Below, piece after piece: positions 1 through 13,149 of a DNA stretch of 64,000 bases. The stretch's first letter is position 1; every line of letters begins with the position of its first letter. Both the position numbers and the translations under genes were made by a program. This stretch comes from Auanema rhodensis (taxonomy: Eukaryota > Nematoda > Chromadorea > Rhabditida > Rhabditidae), in the NCBI GenBank assembly GCA_964057225.1, contig OZ059895.1:19540688-19604687 (forward strand). The letters are read 5' to 3'. The notes below the pieces were generated by a model. That model did not search any database, had not been told where the DNA came from, and saw only the letters and a list, made by a program, of their open reading frames with translations.

Positions 1-1930
1 TTCACGTAAATTTCAAAGTCATGGTTAACATGCACCAATATTAATAAAAATTTGTTTTAAGACTAATATGGACATGGGGAATCTAATTTTGAAAACTGCA
101 TCTCTTTATCTTTCACGTGAAGCGAGTTACATACCAAGTGCACATCACGTGTACACTTAATTAGCATAAATTAAAGTTCACGTAAATTTCAAAGTCATGG
201 TTACCATGCACCAATATCAATAAAAATTTTTAGATTAATATGGACATGGGGAATCTAATTTTGAAAACCACATCTCTTTATCTTTCACGTGAAGCGAGTT
301 ACATACCAAGTGCACATCACGTGTACATTGAATTAGCATAAATTAAAGTTCACGTAAATTTCAAAGTCATGGTTACCATGCACCAATATCAATAAAAATT
401 TGTTTTTAGACTAATATGGACATGGGGAATCTAATTTTGAAAACCACATCTCTTTATCTTTCACGTGAAGCGAGTTACATATCAAGTGCACATCACGTGT
501 ACACTTAATTAGCATAAATTAAAGTTCACGTAAATTTCAAAGTCATGGTTAACATGCACCAATATCAATAAAAATTTGTTTTAAGACTAATATGGACATG
601 AGAAATCTAATTTTGAAAACCGCATCTCTTTATCTTTCACGTGAAGCGAGTTACATATCAAGTGCACATCACGTGTACACTTAATTAGCATAAATTAAAG
701 TTCACGTAAATTTCAAAGTCATGGTTAACATGCACCAATATCAATAAAAATTTGTTTTAACACTAATGTGGACATGGGGAATCTAATTTTGAAAACTGCA
801 TCTCTTTATCTTTCACGTGAAGTGAGTTACATACCAAGAGCACATCACGTGTACACTTAATTAGCATAAATTAAAGTTCACGTAAATTTCAAAGTCATGG
901 TTACCATGCACCAATATCAATAAAAATTTGTTTTTAGACTAATATGGACATGGGGAATCTAATTTTGAAAACCACATCTCTTTATCTTTCACGTGAAGCG
1001 AGTTACATACCAAGTGCACATCACGTGTACATTTAATTAGCATAAATTAAAGTTCACGTAAATTTCAAAGTCGTGGTTAACATGCACCAATATCAATAAA
1101 AATTTGTTTTTAGACTAATATGGACATGGGAATCTAATTTTGAAAACCACATCTCTTTATCTTTCACGTGAAGCGAGTTACATACCAAGTGCACATCACG
1201 TGTACATTTAATTAGCATAAATTAAAGTTCACGTAAATTTCAAAGTCATGGTTACCATGCACCAATATCAAAAAAAATTTGTTTTAAGACTAATATGGAC
1301 ATGAGAAATCTAATTTTGAAAACCGCATCTCTTCATCTTTCACGTGAAGCGAGTTACATATCAAGTGCACATCACGTGTACACTTAATTAGCATAAATTA
1401 AAGTTCACGTAAATTTCAAAGTCATGGTTAACATGCACCAATATTAATAAAAATTTGTTTTAAGACTAATATGGACATGGGGAATCTAATTTTGAAAACT
1501 GCATCTCTTTATCTTTCACGTGAAGCGAGTTACATACCAAGTGCACATCACGTGTACATTTAATTAGCATAAATTAAAGTTCACGTAAATTTCAAAGTCA
1601 TGGTTAACATGCACCAATATCAATAAAAAATTTTTTTAGACTAATATGGACATGGGGAATCTAATTTTGAAAACCACATCTCTTCATCTTTCACGTGAAG
1701 CGAGTTACATACCAAGTGCACATCACGTGTACATTGAATTAGCATAAATTAAAGTTCACGTAAATTTCAAAGTCATGGTTACCATGCACCAATATCAATA
1801 AAAATTTGTTTTTAGACTAATATGGACATGGGGAATCTAATTTTGAAAACCGCATCTCTTTATCTTTCACGTGAAGCGAGTTACATACCAAGTGCACATC
1901 ACGTGTACATTTAATTAGCATAAATTAAAG
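1..1930 (+). repeat. 11-monomer block, copy 1 of a distant duplication
   Basis: M1 to M11. It matches 7187-9116 at an offset of 7,186 bp (41 monomers) at every diagnostic variant I compared: the CAATATTAAT units at 1 and 1404, the 172-bp unit at 177, the TTTTAACAC unit with the rare AAGTGAG at 701, the GGG-deleted unit at 1053, the A8 unit at 1228 and the A6T7 unit at 1580. The match stops after M11: the next unit is a GTCGTGG type at 1931 but an AAG/AGAAATC type at 9117. The left end lies outside the window. Confidence 0.88.
177..1579 (+). repeat. 8-monomer HOR type A (1,403 bp), copy 1
   Basis: Order of monomer types: 172-bp unit ending ACATTGAAT; CCACAT/ATATC unit; AAG with CATGAGAAATC; TTTTAACACTAATGTGG unit with AAGAGCAC; CCACAT/ACATTT unit; GTCGTGG unit lacking one G (175 bp); A8 unit with AGAAATC and TTCATC; CAATATTAAT unit with CTGCAT. 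The same eight types in the same order occur at 5960-7362 and 7363-8765, each exactly 1,403 bp long. Confidence 0.88.
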
Positions 1931-2281
1931 TTCACGTAAATTTCAAAGTCGTGGTTAACATGCACCAATATCAATAAAAATTTGTTTTTAGACTAATATG
2001 GACATGGGAATCTGATTTTGAAAACCAAATCTCTTTATCTTTCACGTGAAGCGAGTTACATACCAAGTGCACATCACGTGTACATTTAATTAGCATAAAT
2101 TAAAGTTCACGTAAATTTCAAAGTCATGGTTACCATGCACCAAGATCAAAAAAAATTTGTTTTAAGACTAATATAGACATGAGAAATCTAATTTTGAAAA
2201 CCGCATCTCTTCATCTTTCACGTGAAGCGAGTTACATATCAAGTGCACATCACGTGTACACTTAATTAGCATAAATTAAAG
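1931..2281 (+). repeat. Two-monomer marker pair K-L, copy 1
   Basis: M12 (GTCGTGG front, one G missing, CTGATTTTG, CCAAAT) is followed by M13 (CAAGATCAAAAAAAA, ATATAGAC, AGAAATC). The combination occurs three times in the window: here, at 3161-3511 and at 10173-10523. Copies 1 and 2 lie seven monomers apart (1,230 bp). Confidence 0.86.
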
Positions 2282-3160
2282 TTCACGTAAATTTCAAAGT
2301 CATGGTTAACATGCACCAATATCAATAAAAATTTGTTTTAAGACTAATATGGACATGGGGAATCTAATTTTGAAAACTGCATCTCTTTATCTTTCACGTG
2401 AAGCGAGTTACATACCAAGTGCACATCACGTGTACACTTAATTAGCATAAATTAAAGTTCACGTAAATTTCAAAGTCATGGTTACCATGCACCAATATCA
2501 ATAAAAATTTGTTTTTAGACTAATATGGACATGGGGAATCTAATTTTGAAAACCACATCTCTTTATCTTTCACGTGAAGCGAGTTACATACCAAGTGCAC
2601 ATCACGTGTACATTTAATTAGCATAAATTAAAGTTCACGTAAATTTCAAAGTCGTGGTTAACATGCACCAATATCAATAAAAATTTGTTTTTAGACTAAT
2701 ATGGACATGGGAATCTAATTTTGAAAACCACATCTCTTTATCTTTCACGTGAAGCGAGTTACATACCAAGTGCACATCACGTGTACACTTAATTAGCATA
2801 AATTAAAGTTCACGTAAATTTCAAAGTCATGGTTAACATGCACCAATATCAATAAAAATTTGTTTTTAGACTAATATGGACATGGGGAATCTAATTTTGA
2901 AAACCACATCTCTTTATCTTTCACGTGAAGCGAGTTACATACCAAGTGCACATCACGTGTACATTTAATTAGCATAAATTAAAGTTCACGTAAATTTCAA
3001 AGTCATGGTTAACATGCACCAATATCAATGAAAATTTGTTTTTAGACTAATATGGACATGGGGAATCTAATTTTGAAAACCGCATCTCTTTATCTTTCAC
3101 GTGAAGCGAGTTACATACCAAGTGCACATCACGTGTACATTTAATTAGCATAAATTAAAG

Positions 3161-3511
3161 TTCACGTAAATTTCAAAGTCGTGGTTAACATGCACCAATA
3201 TCAATAAAAATTTGTTTTTAGACTAATATGGACATGGGAATCTGATTTTGAAAACCAAATCTCTTTATCTTTCACGTGAAGCGAGTTACATACCAAGTGC
3301 ACATCACGTGTACATTTAATTAGCATAAATTAAAGTTCACGTAAATTTCAAAGTCATGGTTACCATGCACCAAGATCAAAAAAAATTTGTTTTAAGACTA
3401 ATATAGACATGAGAAATCTAATTTTGAAAACCGCATCTCTTCATCTTTCACGTGAAGCGAGTTACATACCAAGTGCACATCACGTGTACACTTAATTAGC
3501 ATAAATTAAAG
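3161..3511 (+). repeat. Two-monomer marker pair K-L, copy 2
   Basis: M19 and M20 carry the same private variants as 1931-2281, except that M20 has ATACCAAG where M13 has ATATCAAG. M18 in front of it carries an unusual CAATGAAAAT. Confidence 0.86.
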
Positions 3512-3862
3512 TTCACGTAAATTTCAAAGTCATGGTTAACATGCACCAATATCAATAAAAATTTGTTTTAAGACTAATATGGACATGGGGAATCTAATTT
3601 TGAAAACTGCATCTCTTTATCTTTCACGTGAAGCGAGTTACATACCAAGTGCACATCACGTGTACATTTAATTAGCATAAATTAAAGTTCACGTAAATTT
3701 CAAAGTCATGGTTAACATGCACCAATATCAATAAAAATTTTTTTTAGACTAATATGGACATGGGGAATCTAATTTTGAAAACCGCATCTCTTTATCTTTC
3801 ACGTGAAGCGAGTTACATACCAAGTGCACATCACGTGTACACTTAATTAGCATAAATTAAAG

Positions 3863-4385
3863 TTCACGTAAATTTCAAAGTCATGGTTACCATGCACCAA
3901 TATCAATAAAAATTTTTAGATTAATATGGACATGGGGAATCTAATTTTGAAAACCACATCTCTTTATCTTTCACGTGAAGCGAGTTACATACCAAGTGCA
4001 CATCACGTGTACATTGAATTAGCATAAATTAAAGTTCACGTAAATTTCAAAGTCATGGTTACCATGCACCAATATCAATAAAAATTTGTTTTTAGACTAA
4101 TATGGACATGGGGAATCTAATTTTGAAAACCACATCTCTTTATCTTTCACGTGACGCGAGTTACATATCAAGTGCACATCACGTGTACACTTAATTAGCA
4201 TAAATTAAAGTTCACGTAAATTTCAAAGTCGTGGTTAACATGCACCAATATCAATAAAAATTTTTTTTAGACTAATATGGACATGGGGAATCTAATTTTG
4301 AAAACCGCATCTCTTTATCTTTCACGTGAAGCGAGTTACATACCAAGTGCACATCACGTGTACACTTAATTAGCATAAATTAAAG
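3863..4385 (+). repeat. Three-monomer module 172/CCACAT/T8
   Basis: M23 (172-bp unit), M24 (CCACAT/ATATC, with a private GTGACGCGAG near 4153) and M25 (GTCGTGG front, T8). The same three types recur at 5437-5959 (M32 to M34), and a 172-bp unit again follows each. This is a short local repeat of 523 bp. Confidence 0.8.
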
Positions 4386-5436
4386 TTCACGTAAATTTCA
4401 AAGTCATGGTTACCATGCACCAATATCAATAAAAATTTTTAGATTAATATGGACATGGGGAATCTAATTTTGAAAACCACATCTCTTTATCTTTCACGTG
4501 AAGCGAGTTACATACCAAGTGCACATCACGTGTACATTGAATTAGCATAAATTAAAGTTCACGTAAATTTCAAAGTCATGGTTACCATGCACCAATATCA
4601 ATAAAAATTTGTTTTTAGACTAATATGGACATGGGGAATCTAATTTTGAAAACCACATCTCTTTATCTTTCACGTGAAGCGAGTTACATATCAAGTGCAC
4701 ATCACGTGTACACTTAATTAGCATAAATTAAAGTTCACGTAAATTTCAAAGTCATGGTTAACATGCACCAATATCAATAAAAATTTGTTTTAAGACTAAT
4801 ATGGACATGAGAAATCTAATTTTGAAAACCGCATCTCTTTATCTTTCACGTGAAGCGAGTTACATATCAAGTGCACATCACGTGTACACTTAATTAGCAT
4901 AAATTAAAGTTCACGTAAATTTCAAAGTCATGGTTAACATGCACCAATATCAATAAAAATTTGTTTTAACACTAATGTGGACATGGGGAATCTAATTTTG
5001 AAAACTGCATCTCTTTATCTTTCACGTGAAGCGAGTTACATACCAAGAGCACATCACGTGTACACTTAATTAGCATAAATTAAAGTTCACGTAAATTTCA
5101 AAGTCATGGTTACCATGCACCAATATCAATAAAAATTTGTTTTTAGACTAATATGGACATGGGGAATCTAATTTTGAAAACCACATCTCTTTATCTTTCA
5201 CGTGAAGCGAGTTACATACCAAGTGCACATCACGTGTACATTTAATTAGCATAAATTAAAGTTCACGTAAATTTCAAAGTCGTGGTTAACATGCACCAAT
5301 ATCAATAAAAATTTGTTTTTAGACTAATATGGACATGGGAATCTAATTTTGAAAACCACATCTCTTTATCTTTCACGTGAAGCGAGTTACATACCAAGTG
5401 CACATCACGTGTACACTTAATTAGCATAAATTAAAG
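4386..5436 (+). repeat. Truncated HOR type A, first six monomers (1,051 bp)
   Basis: M26 to M31 repeat the first six types of HOR A. The A8 and CAATATTAAT units are missing. The array continues at 5437 with another 172-bp monomer, this time with a GTCGTGG front, so it looks like a junction between the GTCGTGG and 172-bp types. Confidence 0.82.
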
Positions 5437-5959
5437 TTCACGTAAATTTCAAAGTCGTGGTTAACATGCACCAATATCAATAAAAATTTTTAGATTAATA
5501 TGGACATGGGGAATCTAATTTTGAAAACCACATCTCTTTATCTTTCACGTGAAGCGAGTTACATACCAAGTGCACATCACGTGTACATTGAATTAGCATA
5601 AATTAAAGTTCACGTAAATTTCAAAGTCATGGTTACCATGCACCAATATCAATAAAAATTTGTTTTTAGACTAATATGGACATGGGGAATCTAATTTTGA
5701 AAACCACATCTCTTTATCTTTCACGTGAAGCGAGTTACATATCAAGTGCACATCACGTGTACACTTAATTAGCATAAATTAAAGTTCACGTAAATTTCAA
5801 AGTCGTGGTTAACATGCACCAATATCAATAAAAATTTTTTTTAGACTAATATGGACATGGGGAATCTAATTTTGAAAACCGCATCTCTTTATCTTTCACG
5901 TGAAGCGAGTTACATACCAAGTGCACATCACGTGTACACTTAATTAGCATAAATTAAAG

Positions 5960-7362
5960 TTCACGTAAATTTCAAAGTCATGGTTACCATGCACCAATAT
6001 CAATAAAAATTTTTAGATTAATATGGACATGGGGAATCTAATTTTGAAAACCACATCTCTTTATCTTTCACGTGAAGCGAGTTACATACCAAGTGCACAT
6101 CACGTGTACATTGAATTAGCATAAATTAAAGTTCACGTAAATTTCAAAGTCATGGTTACCATGCACCAATATCAATAAAAATTTGTTTTTAGACTAATAT
6201 GGACATGGGGAATCTAATTTTGAAAACCACATCTCTTTATCTTTCACGTGAAGCGAGTTACATATCAAGTGCACATCACGTGTACACTTAATTAGCATAA
6301 ATTAAAGTTCACGTAAATTTCAAAGTCATGGTTAACATGCACCAATATCAATAAAAATTTGTTTTAAGACTAATATGGACATGAGAAATCTAATTTTGAA
6401 AACCGCATCTCTTTATCTTTCACGTGAAGCGAGTTACATATCAAGTGCACATCACGTGTACACTTAATTAGCATAAATTAAAGTTCACGTAAATTTCAAA
6501 GTCATGGTTAACATGCACCAATATCAATAAAAATTTGTTTTAACACTAATGTGGACATGGGGAATCTAATTTTGAAAACTGCATCTCTTTATCTTTCACG
6601 TGAAGCGAGTTACATACCAAGAGCACATCACGTGTACACTTAATTAGCATAAATTAAAGTTCACGTAAATTTCAAAGTCATGGTTACCATGCACCAATAT
6701 CAATAAAAATTTGTTTTTAGACTAATATGGACATGGGGAATCTAATTTTGAAAACCACATCTCTTTATCTTTCACGTGAAGCGAGTTACATACCAAGTGC
6801 ACATCACGTGTACATTTAATTAGCATAAATTAAAGTTCACGTAAATTTCAAAGTCGTGGTTAACATGCACCAATATCAATAAAAATTTGTTTTTAGACTA
6901 ATATGGACATGGGAATCTAATTTTGAAAACCACATCTCTTTATCTTTCACGTGAAGCGAGTTACATACCAAGTGCACATCACGTGTACATTTAATTAGCA
7001 TAAATTAAAGTTCACGTAAATTTCAAAGTCATGGTTACCATGCACCAATATCAAAAAAAATTTGTTTTAAGACTAATATGGACATGAGAAATCTAATTTT
7101 GAAAACCGCATCTCTTCATCTTTCACGTGAAGCGAGTTACATATCAAGTGCACATCACGTGTACACTTAATTAGCATAAATTAAAGTTCACGTAAATTTC
7201 AAAGTCATGGTTAACATGCACCAATATTAATAAAAATTTGTTTTAAGACTAATATGGACATGGGGAATCTAATTTTGAAAACTGCATCTCTTTATCTTTC
7301 ACGTGAAGCGAGTTACATACCAAGTGCACATCACGTGTACACTTAATTAGCATAAATTAAAG
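5960..7362 (+). repeat. 8-monomer HOR type A (1,403 bp), copy 2
   Basis: M35 to M42 carry the same eight monomer types as 177-1579 and sit directly against copy 3, forming a true tandem HOR pair. The TTTTAACAC monomer here has AAGCGAG rather than AAGTGAG. Confidence 0.88.
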
Positions 7363-9116
7363 TTCACGTAAATTTCAAAGTCATGGTTACCATGCACCAA
7401 TATCAATAAAAATTTTTAGATTAATATGGACATGGGGAATCTAATTTTGAAAACCACATCTCTTTATCTTTCACGTGAAGCGAGTTACATACCAAGTGCA
7501 CATCACGTGTACATTGAATTAGCATAAATTAAAGTTCACGTAAATTTCAAAGTCATGGTTACCATGCACCAATATCAATAAAAATTTGTTTTTAGACTAA
7601 TATGGACATGGGGAATCTAATTTTGAAAACCACATCTCTTTATCTTTCACGTGAAGCGAGTTACATATCAAGTGCACATCACGTGTACACTTAATTAGCA
7701 TAAATTAAAGTTCACGTAAATTTCAAAGTCATGGTTAACATGCACCAATATCAATAAAAATTTGTTTTAAGACTAATATGGACATGAGAAATCTAATTTT
7801 GAAAACCGCATCTCTTTATCTTTCACGTGAAGCGAGTTACATATCAAGTGCACATCACGTGTACACTTAATTAGCATAAATTAAAGTTCACGTAAATTTC
7901 AAAGTCATGGTTAACATGCACCAATATCAATAAAAATTTGTTTTAACACTAATGTGGACATGGGGAATCTAATTTTGAAAACTGCATCTCTTTATCTTTC
8001 ACGTGAAGTGAGTTACATACCAAGAGCACATCACGTGTACACTTAATTAGCATAAATTAAAGTTCACGTAAATTTCAAAGTCATGGTTACCATGCACCAA
8101 TATCAATAAAAATTTGTTTTTAGACTAATATGGACATGGGGAATCTAATTTTGAAAACCACATCTCTTTATCTTTCACGTGAAGCGAGTTACATACCAAG
8201 TGCACATCACGTGTACATTTAATTAGCATAAATTAAAGTTCACGTAAATTTCAAAGTCGTGGTTAACATGCACCAATATCAATAAAAATTTGTTTTTAGA
8301 CTAATATGGACATGGGAATCTAATTTTGAAAACCACATCTCTTTATCTTTCACGTGAAGCGAGTTACATACCAAGTGCACATCACGTGTACATTTAATTA
8401 GCATAAATTAAAGTTCACGTAAATTTCAAAGTCATGGTTACCATGCACCAATATCAAAAAAAATTTGTTTTAAGACTAATATGGACATGAGAAATCTAAT
8501 TTTGAAAACCGCATCTCTTCATCTTTCACGTGAAGCGAGTTACATATCAAGTGCACATCACGTGTACACTTAATTAGCATAAATTAAAGTTCACGTAAAT
8601 TTCAAAGTCATGGTTAACATGCACCAATATTAATAAAAATTTGTTTTAAGACTAATATGGACATGGGGAATCTAATTTTGAAAACTGCATCTCTTTATCT
8701 TTCACGTGAAGCGAGTTACATACCAAGTGCACATCACGTGTACATTTAATTAGCATAAATTAAAGTTCACGTAAATTTCAAAGTCATGGTTAACATGCAC
8801 CAATATCAATAAAAAATTTTTTTAGACTAATATGGACATGGGGAATCTAATTTTGAAAACCACATCTCTTCATCTTTCACGTGAAGCGAGTTACATACCA
8901 AGTGCACATCACGTGTACATTGAATTAGCATAAATTAAAGTTCACGTAAATTTCAAAGTCATGGTTACCATGCACCAATATCAATAAAAATTTGTTTTTA
9001 GACTAATATGGACATGGGGAATCTAATTTTGAAAACCGCATCTCTTTATCTTTCACGTGAAGCGAGTTACATACCAAGTGCACATCACGTGTACATTTAA
9101 TTAGCATAAATTAAAG
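7187..9116 (+). repeat. 11-monomer block, copy 2 of a distant duplication
   Basis: M42 to M52, the partner of 1-1930. Both copies carry AAGTGAG in their TTTTAACAC monomer (701 and 7887), whereas the related monomers at 4910 and 6484 have AAGCGAG. The 41-monomer duplication is therefore younger than the HOR it contains. M42 has ACACTT near its end, as M1 does. Confidence 0.88.
7363..8765 (+). repeat. 8-monomer HOR type A (1,403 bp), copy 3
   Basis: M43 to M50, tandem with copy 2. Its last unit ends ACATTT and is followed by an A6T7 monomer at 8766, exactly as copy 1 is followed by the A6T7 monomer at 1580. Confidence 0.88.
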
Positions 9117-9468
9117 TTCACGTAAATTTCAAAGTCATGGTTACCATGCACCAATATCAATAAAAATTTGTTTTAAGACTAATATGGACATGAGAAATCT
9201 AATTTTGAAAACCGCATCTCTTCATCTTTCATGTGAAGCGAGTTACATATCAAGTGCACATCACGTGTACACTTAATCAGCATAAATTAAAGTTCACGTA
9301 AATTTCAAAGTCATGGTTAACATGCACCAATATCAATAAAAATTTGTTTTTAGACTAATATGGACATGGGGAATCTATTTTTGAAAACCGCATCTCTTCA
9401 TCTTTCACGTGAAGCGAGTTACATACCAAGTGCACATCACGTGTACATTGAATTAGCATAAATTAAAG

Positions 9469-9996
9469 TTCACGTAAATTTCAAAGTCATGGTTACCATG
9501 CACCAATATCAATAAAAATTTGTTTTAAGACTAATATGGACATGAGAAATCTAATTTTGAAAACCGCATCTCTTCATCTTTCACGTGAAGCGAGTTACAT
9601 ACCAAGTGCACATCACGTGTACATTGAATTAGCATAAATTAAAGTTCACGTAAATTTCAAAGTCATGGTTACCATGCACCAATATCAATAAAAATTTGTT
9701 TTTAGACTAATATGGACATGGGGAATCTAATTTTGAAAACCGCATCTCTTTATCTTTCACGTGAAGCGAGTTACATACCAAGTGCACATCACGTGTACAC
9801 TTAATTAGCATAAATTAAAGTTCGCGTAAATTTCAAAGTCATGGTTACCATGCACCAATATCAATAAAAATTTGTTTTTAGACTAATATGGACATGGGGA
9901 ATCTAATTTTGAAAACCGCATCTCTTTATCTCTCACGTGAAGCGAGTTACATACCAAGTGCACATCACGTGTACATTTAATTAGCATAAATTAAAG
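9469..9996 (+). repeat. Three-monomer block with TTCGCG, copy 1
   Basis: M55 to M57: an AAG/AGAAATC unit ending ACATTGAAT, a consensus-like unit ending ACACTT, then a unit opening with the rare TTCGCGTAAA (p4 A to G) and carrying CTCTCAC. The same trio is at 23703-24230, 14,234 bp (81 monomers) away. It is the longest-range shared rare variant that I could place. Confidence 0.8.
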
Positions 9997-10172
9997 TTCA
10001 CGTAAATTTCAAAGTCATGGTTACCATGCACCAATATCAATAAAAATTTGTTTTTAGACTAATATGGACATGGGGAATCTAATTTTGAAAACCGCATCTC
10101 TTTATCTTTCACGTGAAGCGAGTTACATACCAAGTGCACATCACGTGTACATTTAATTAGCATAAATTAAAG

Positions 10173-10523
10173 TTCACGTAAATTTCAAAGTCGTGGTTAA
10201 CATGCACCAATATCAATAAAAATTTGTTTTTAGACTAATATGGACATGGGAATCTGATTTTGAAAACCAAATCTCTTTATCTTTCACGTGAAGCGAGTTA
10301 CATACCAAGTGCACATCACGTGTACATTTAATTAGCATAAATTAAAGTTCACGTAAATTTCAAAGTCATGGTTACCATGCACCAAGATCAAAAAAAATTT
10401 GTTTTAAGACTAATATAGACATGAGAAATCTAATTTTGAAAACCGCATCTCTTCATCTTTCACGTGAAGCGAGTTACATATCAAGTGCACATCACGTGTA
10501 CACTTAAATAGCATAAATTAAAG
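10173..10523 (+). repeat. Two-monomer marker pair K-L, copy 3
   Basis: M59 and M60 carry the CTGATTTTG/CCAAAT and CAAGATC/ATATAGAC variants again. M60 ends with ACACTTAAATAGC, a private change from AATTAGC. The monomer before it (9997) is consensus-like, as is the one before copy 1 at 1755. Confidence 0.86.
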
Positions 10524-10699
10524 TTCACGTAAATTTCAAAGTCATGGTTAACATGCACCAATATCAATAAAAATTTGTTTTAAGACTAATATGGACATGG
10601 GGAATCTAATTTTGAAAACCGCATCTCTTTATCTTTCACGTGAAGCGAGTTACATACCAAGTGCACATCACGTGTACACTTAATTAGCATAAATTAAAG

Positions 10700-12095
10700 T
10701 TCACGTAAATTTCAAAGTCATGGTTAACATGCACCAATATCAATAAAAATTTTTTTTAGACTAATATGGACATGGGGAATCTAATTTTGAAAACCGCATC
10801 TCTTTATCTTTCACGTGAAGCGAGTTACATACCAAGTGCACATCACGTGTACATTTAATTAGCATAAATTAAAGTTCACGTAAATTTCAAAGTCATGGTT
10901 AACATGCACCAATATCAATAAAAATTTTTTTTAGACTAATATGGACATGGGGAATCTAATTTTGAAAACCGCATCTCTTTATCTTTCACGTGAAGCGAGT
11001 TACATACCAAGTGCACATCACGTGTACACTTAATTAGCATAAATTAAAGTTCACGTAAATTTCAAAGTCATGGTTACCATGCACCAATATCAATAAAAAT
11101 TTTTAGATTAATATGGACATGGGGAATCTAATTTTGAAAACCACATCTCTTTATCTTTCACGTGAAGCGAGTTACATACCAAGTGCACATCACGTGTACA
11201 TTGAATTAGCATAAATTAAAGTTCACGTAAATTTCAAAGTCATGGTTACCATGCACCAATATCAATAAAAATTTGTTTTTAGACTAATATGGACATGGGG
11301 AATCTAATTTTGAAAACCACATCTCTTTATCTTTCACGTGAAGCGAGTTACATACCAAGTGCACATCACGTGTACATTTAATTAGCATAAATTAAAGTTC
11401 ACGTAAATTTCAAAGTCATGGTTAACATGCACCAATATCAATAAAAATTTTTTTTAGACTAATATGGACATGGGGAATCTAATTTTGAAAACCGCATCTC
11501 TTTATCTTTCACGTGAAGCGAGTTACATACCAAGTGCACATCACGTGTACATTTAATTAGCATAAATTAAAGTTCACGTAAATTTCAAAGTCATGGTTAA
11601 CATGCACCAATATCAATAAAAATTTTTTTTAGACTAATATGGACATGGGGAATCTAATTTTGAAAACCGCATCTCTTTATCTTTCACGTGAAGCGAGTTA
11701 CATACCAAGTGCACATCACGTGTACACTTAATTAGCATAAATTAAAGTTCACGTAAATTTCAAAGTCATGGTTACCATGCACCAATATCAATAAAAATTT
11801 TTAGATTAATATGGACATGGGGAATCTAATTTTGAAAACCACATCTCTTTATCTTTCACGTGAAGCGAGTTACATACCAAGTGCACATCACGTGTACATT
11901 GAATTAGCATAAATTAAAGTTCACGTAAATTTCAAAGTCATGGTTACCATGCACCAATATCAATAAAAATTTGTTTTTAGACTAATATGGACATGGGGAA
12001 TCTAATTTTGAAAACCACATCTCTTTATCTTTCACGTGAAGCGAGTTACATATCAAGTGCACATCACGTGTACACTTAATTAGCATAAATTAAAG
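10700..12095 (+). repeat. Tandem duplication of a 4-monomer, 698-bp unit
   Basis: Two tandem copies, 10700-11397 and 11398-12095, each made of two T8 monomers (175 bp), a 172-bp monomer and a 176-bp CCACAT monomer. The last units differ: ATACCAAG and ACATTT in the first, ATATCAAG and ACACTT in the second. The second copy leads directly into the truncated HOR A, overlapping its first two units. Confidence 0.83.
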
Positions 12096-12974
12096 TTCAC
12101 GTAAATTTCAAAGTCATGGTTAACATGCACCAATATCAATAAAAATTTGTTTTAAGACTAATATGGACATGAGAAATCTAATTTTGAAAACCGCATCTCT
12201 TTATCTTTCACGTGAAGCGAGTTACATATCAAGTGCACATCACGTGTACACTTAATTAGCATAAATTAAAGTTCACGTAAATTTCAAAGTCATGGTTAAC
12301 ATGCACCAATATCAATAAAAATTTGTTTTAACACTAATGTGGACATGGGGAATCTAATTTTGAAAACTGCATCTCTTTATCTTTCACGTGAAGCGAGTTA
12401 CATACCAAGAGCACATCACGTGTACACTTAATTAGCATAAATTAAAGTTCACGTAAATTTCAAAGTCATGGTTACCATGCACCAATATCAATAAAAATTT
12501 GTTTTTAGACTAATATGGACATGGGGAATCTAATTTTGAAAACCACATCTCTTTATCTTTCACGTGAAGCGAGTTACATACCAAGTGCACATCACGTGTA
12601 CATTTAATTAGCATAAATTAAAGTTCACGTAAATTTCAAAGTCGTGGTTAACATGCACCAATATCAATAAAAATTTGTTTTTAGACTAATATGGACATGG
12701 GAATCTAATTTTGAAAACCACATCTCTTTATCTTTCACGTGAAGCGAGTTACATACCAAGTGCACATCACGTGTACATTTAATTAGCATAAATTAAAGTT
12801 CACGTAAATTTCAAAGTCATGGTTACCATGCACCAATATCAAAAAAAATTTGTTTTAAGACTAATATGGACATGAGAAATCTAATTTTGAAAACCGCATC
12901 TCTTCATCTTTCACGTGAAGCGAGTTACATATCAAGTGCACATCACGTGTACACTTAATTAGCATAAATTAAAG
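11748..12974 (+). repeat. Truncated HOR type A, first seven monomers (1,227 bp)
   Basis: M68 to M74 follow the HOR A order from the 172-bp unit to the A8 unit. The expected CAATATTAAT unit is replaced by a T8 monomer at 12975. This is the right-most occurrence of the 172-bp and TTTTAACAC monomers in the window. Confidence 0.84.
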
Positions 12975-13149
12975 TTCACGTAAATTTCAAAGTCATGGTT
13001 AACATGCACCAATATCAATAAAAATTTTTTTTAGACTAATATGGACATGGGGAATCTAATTTTGAAAACCGCATCTCTTTATCTTTCACGTGAAGCGAGT
13101 TACATACCAAGTGCACATCACGTGTACACTTAATTAGCATAAATTAAAG

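Noticed and set aside
20-160. Promoters, TATA boxes and polyadenylation-like AATAAA in monomers
   Set aside because: AATAAAA and AT-rich words occur in every copy because the unit is AT-rich; nothing marks any copy as a transcription start or end.
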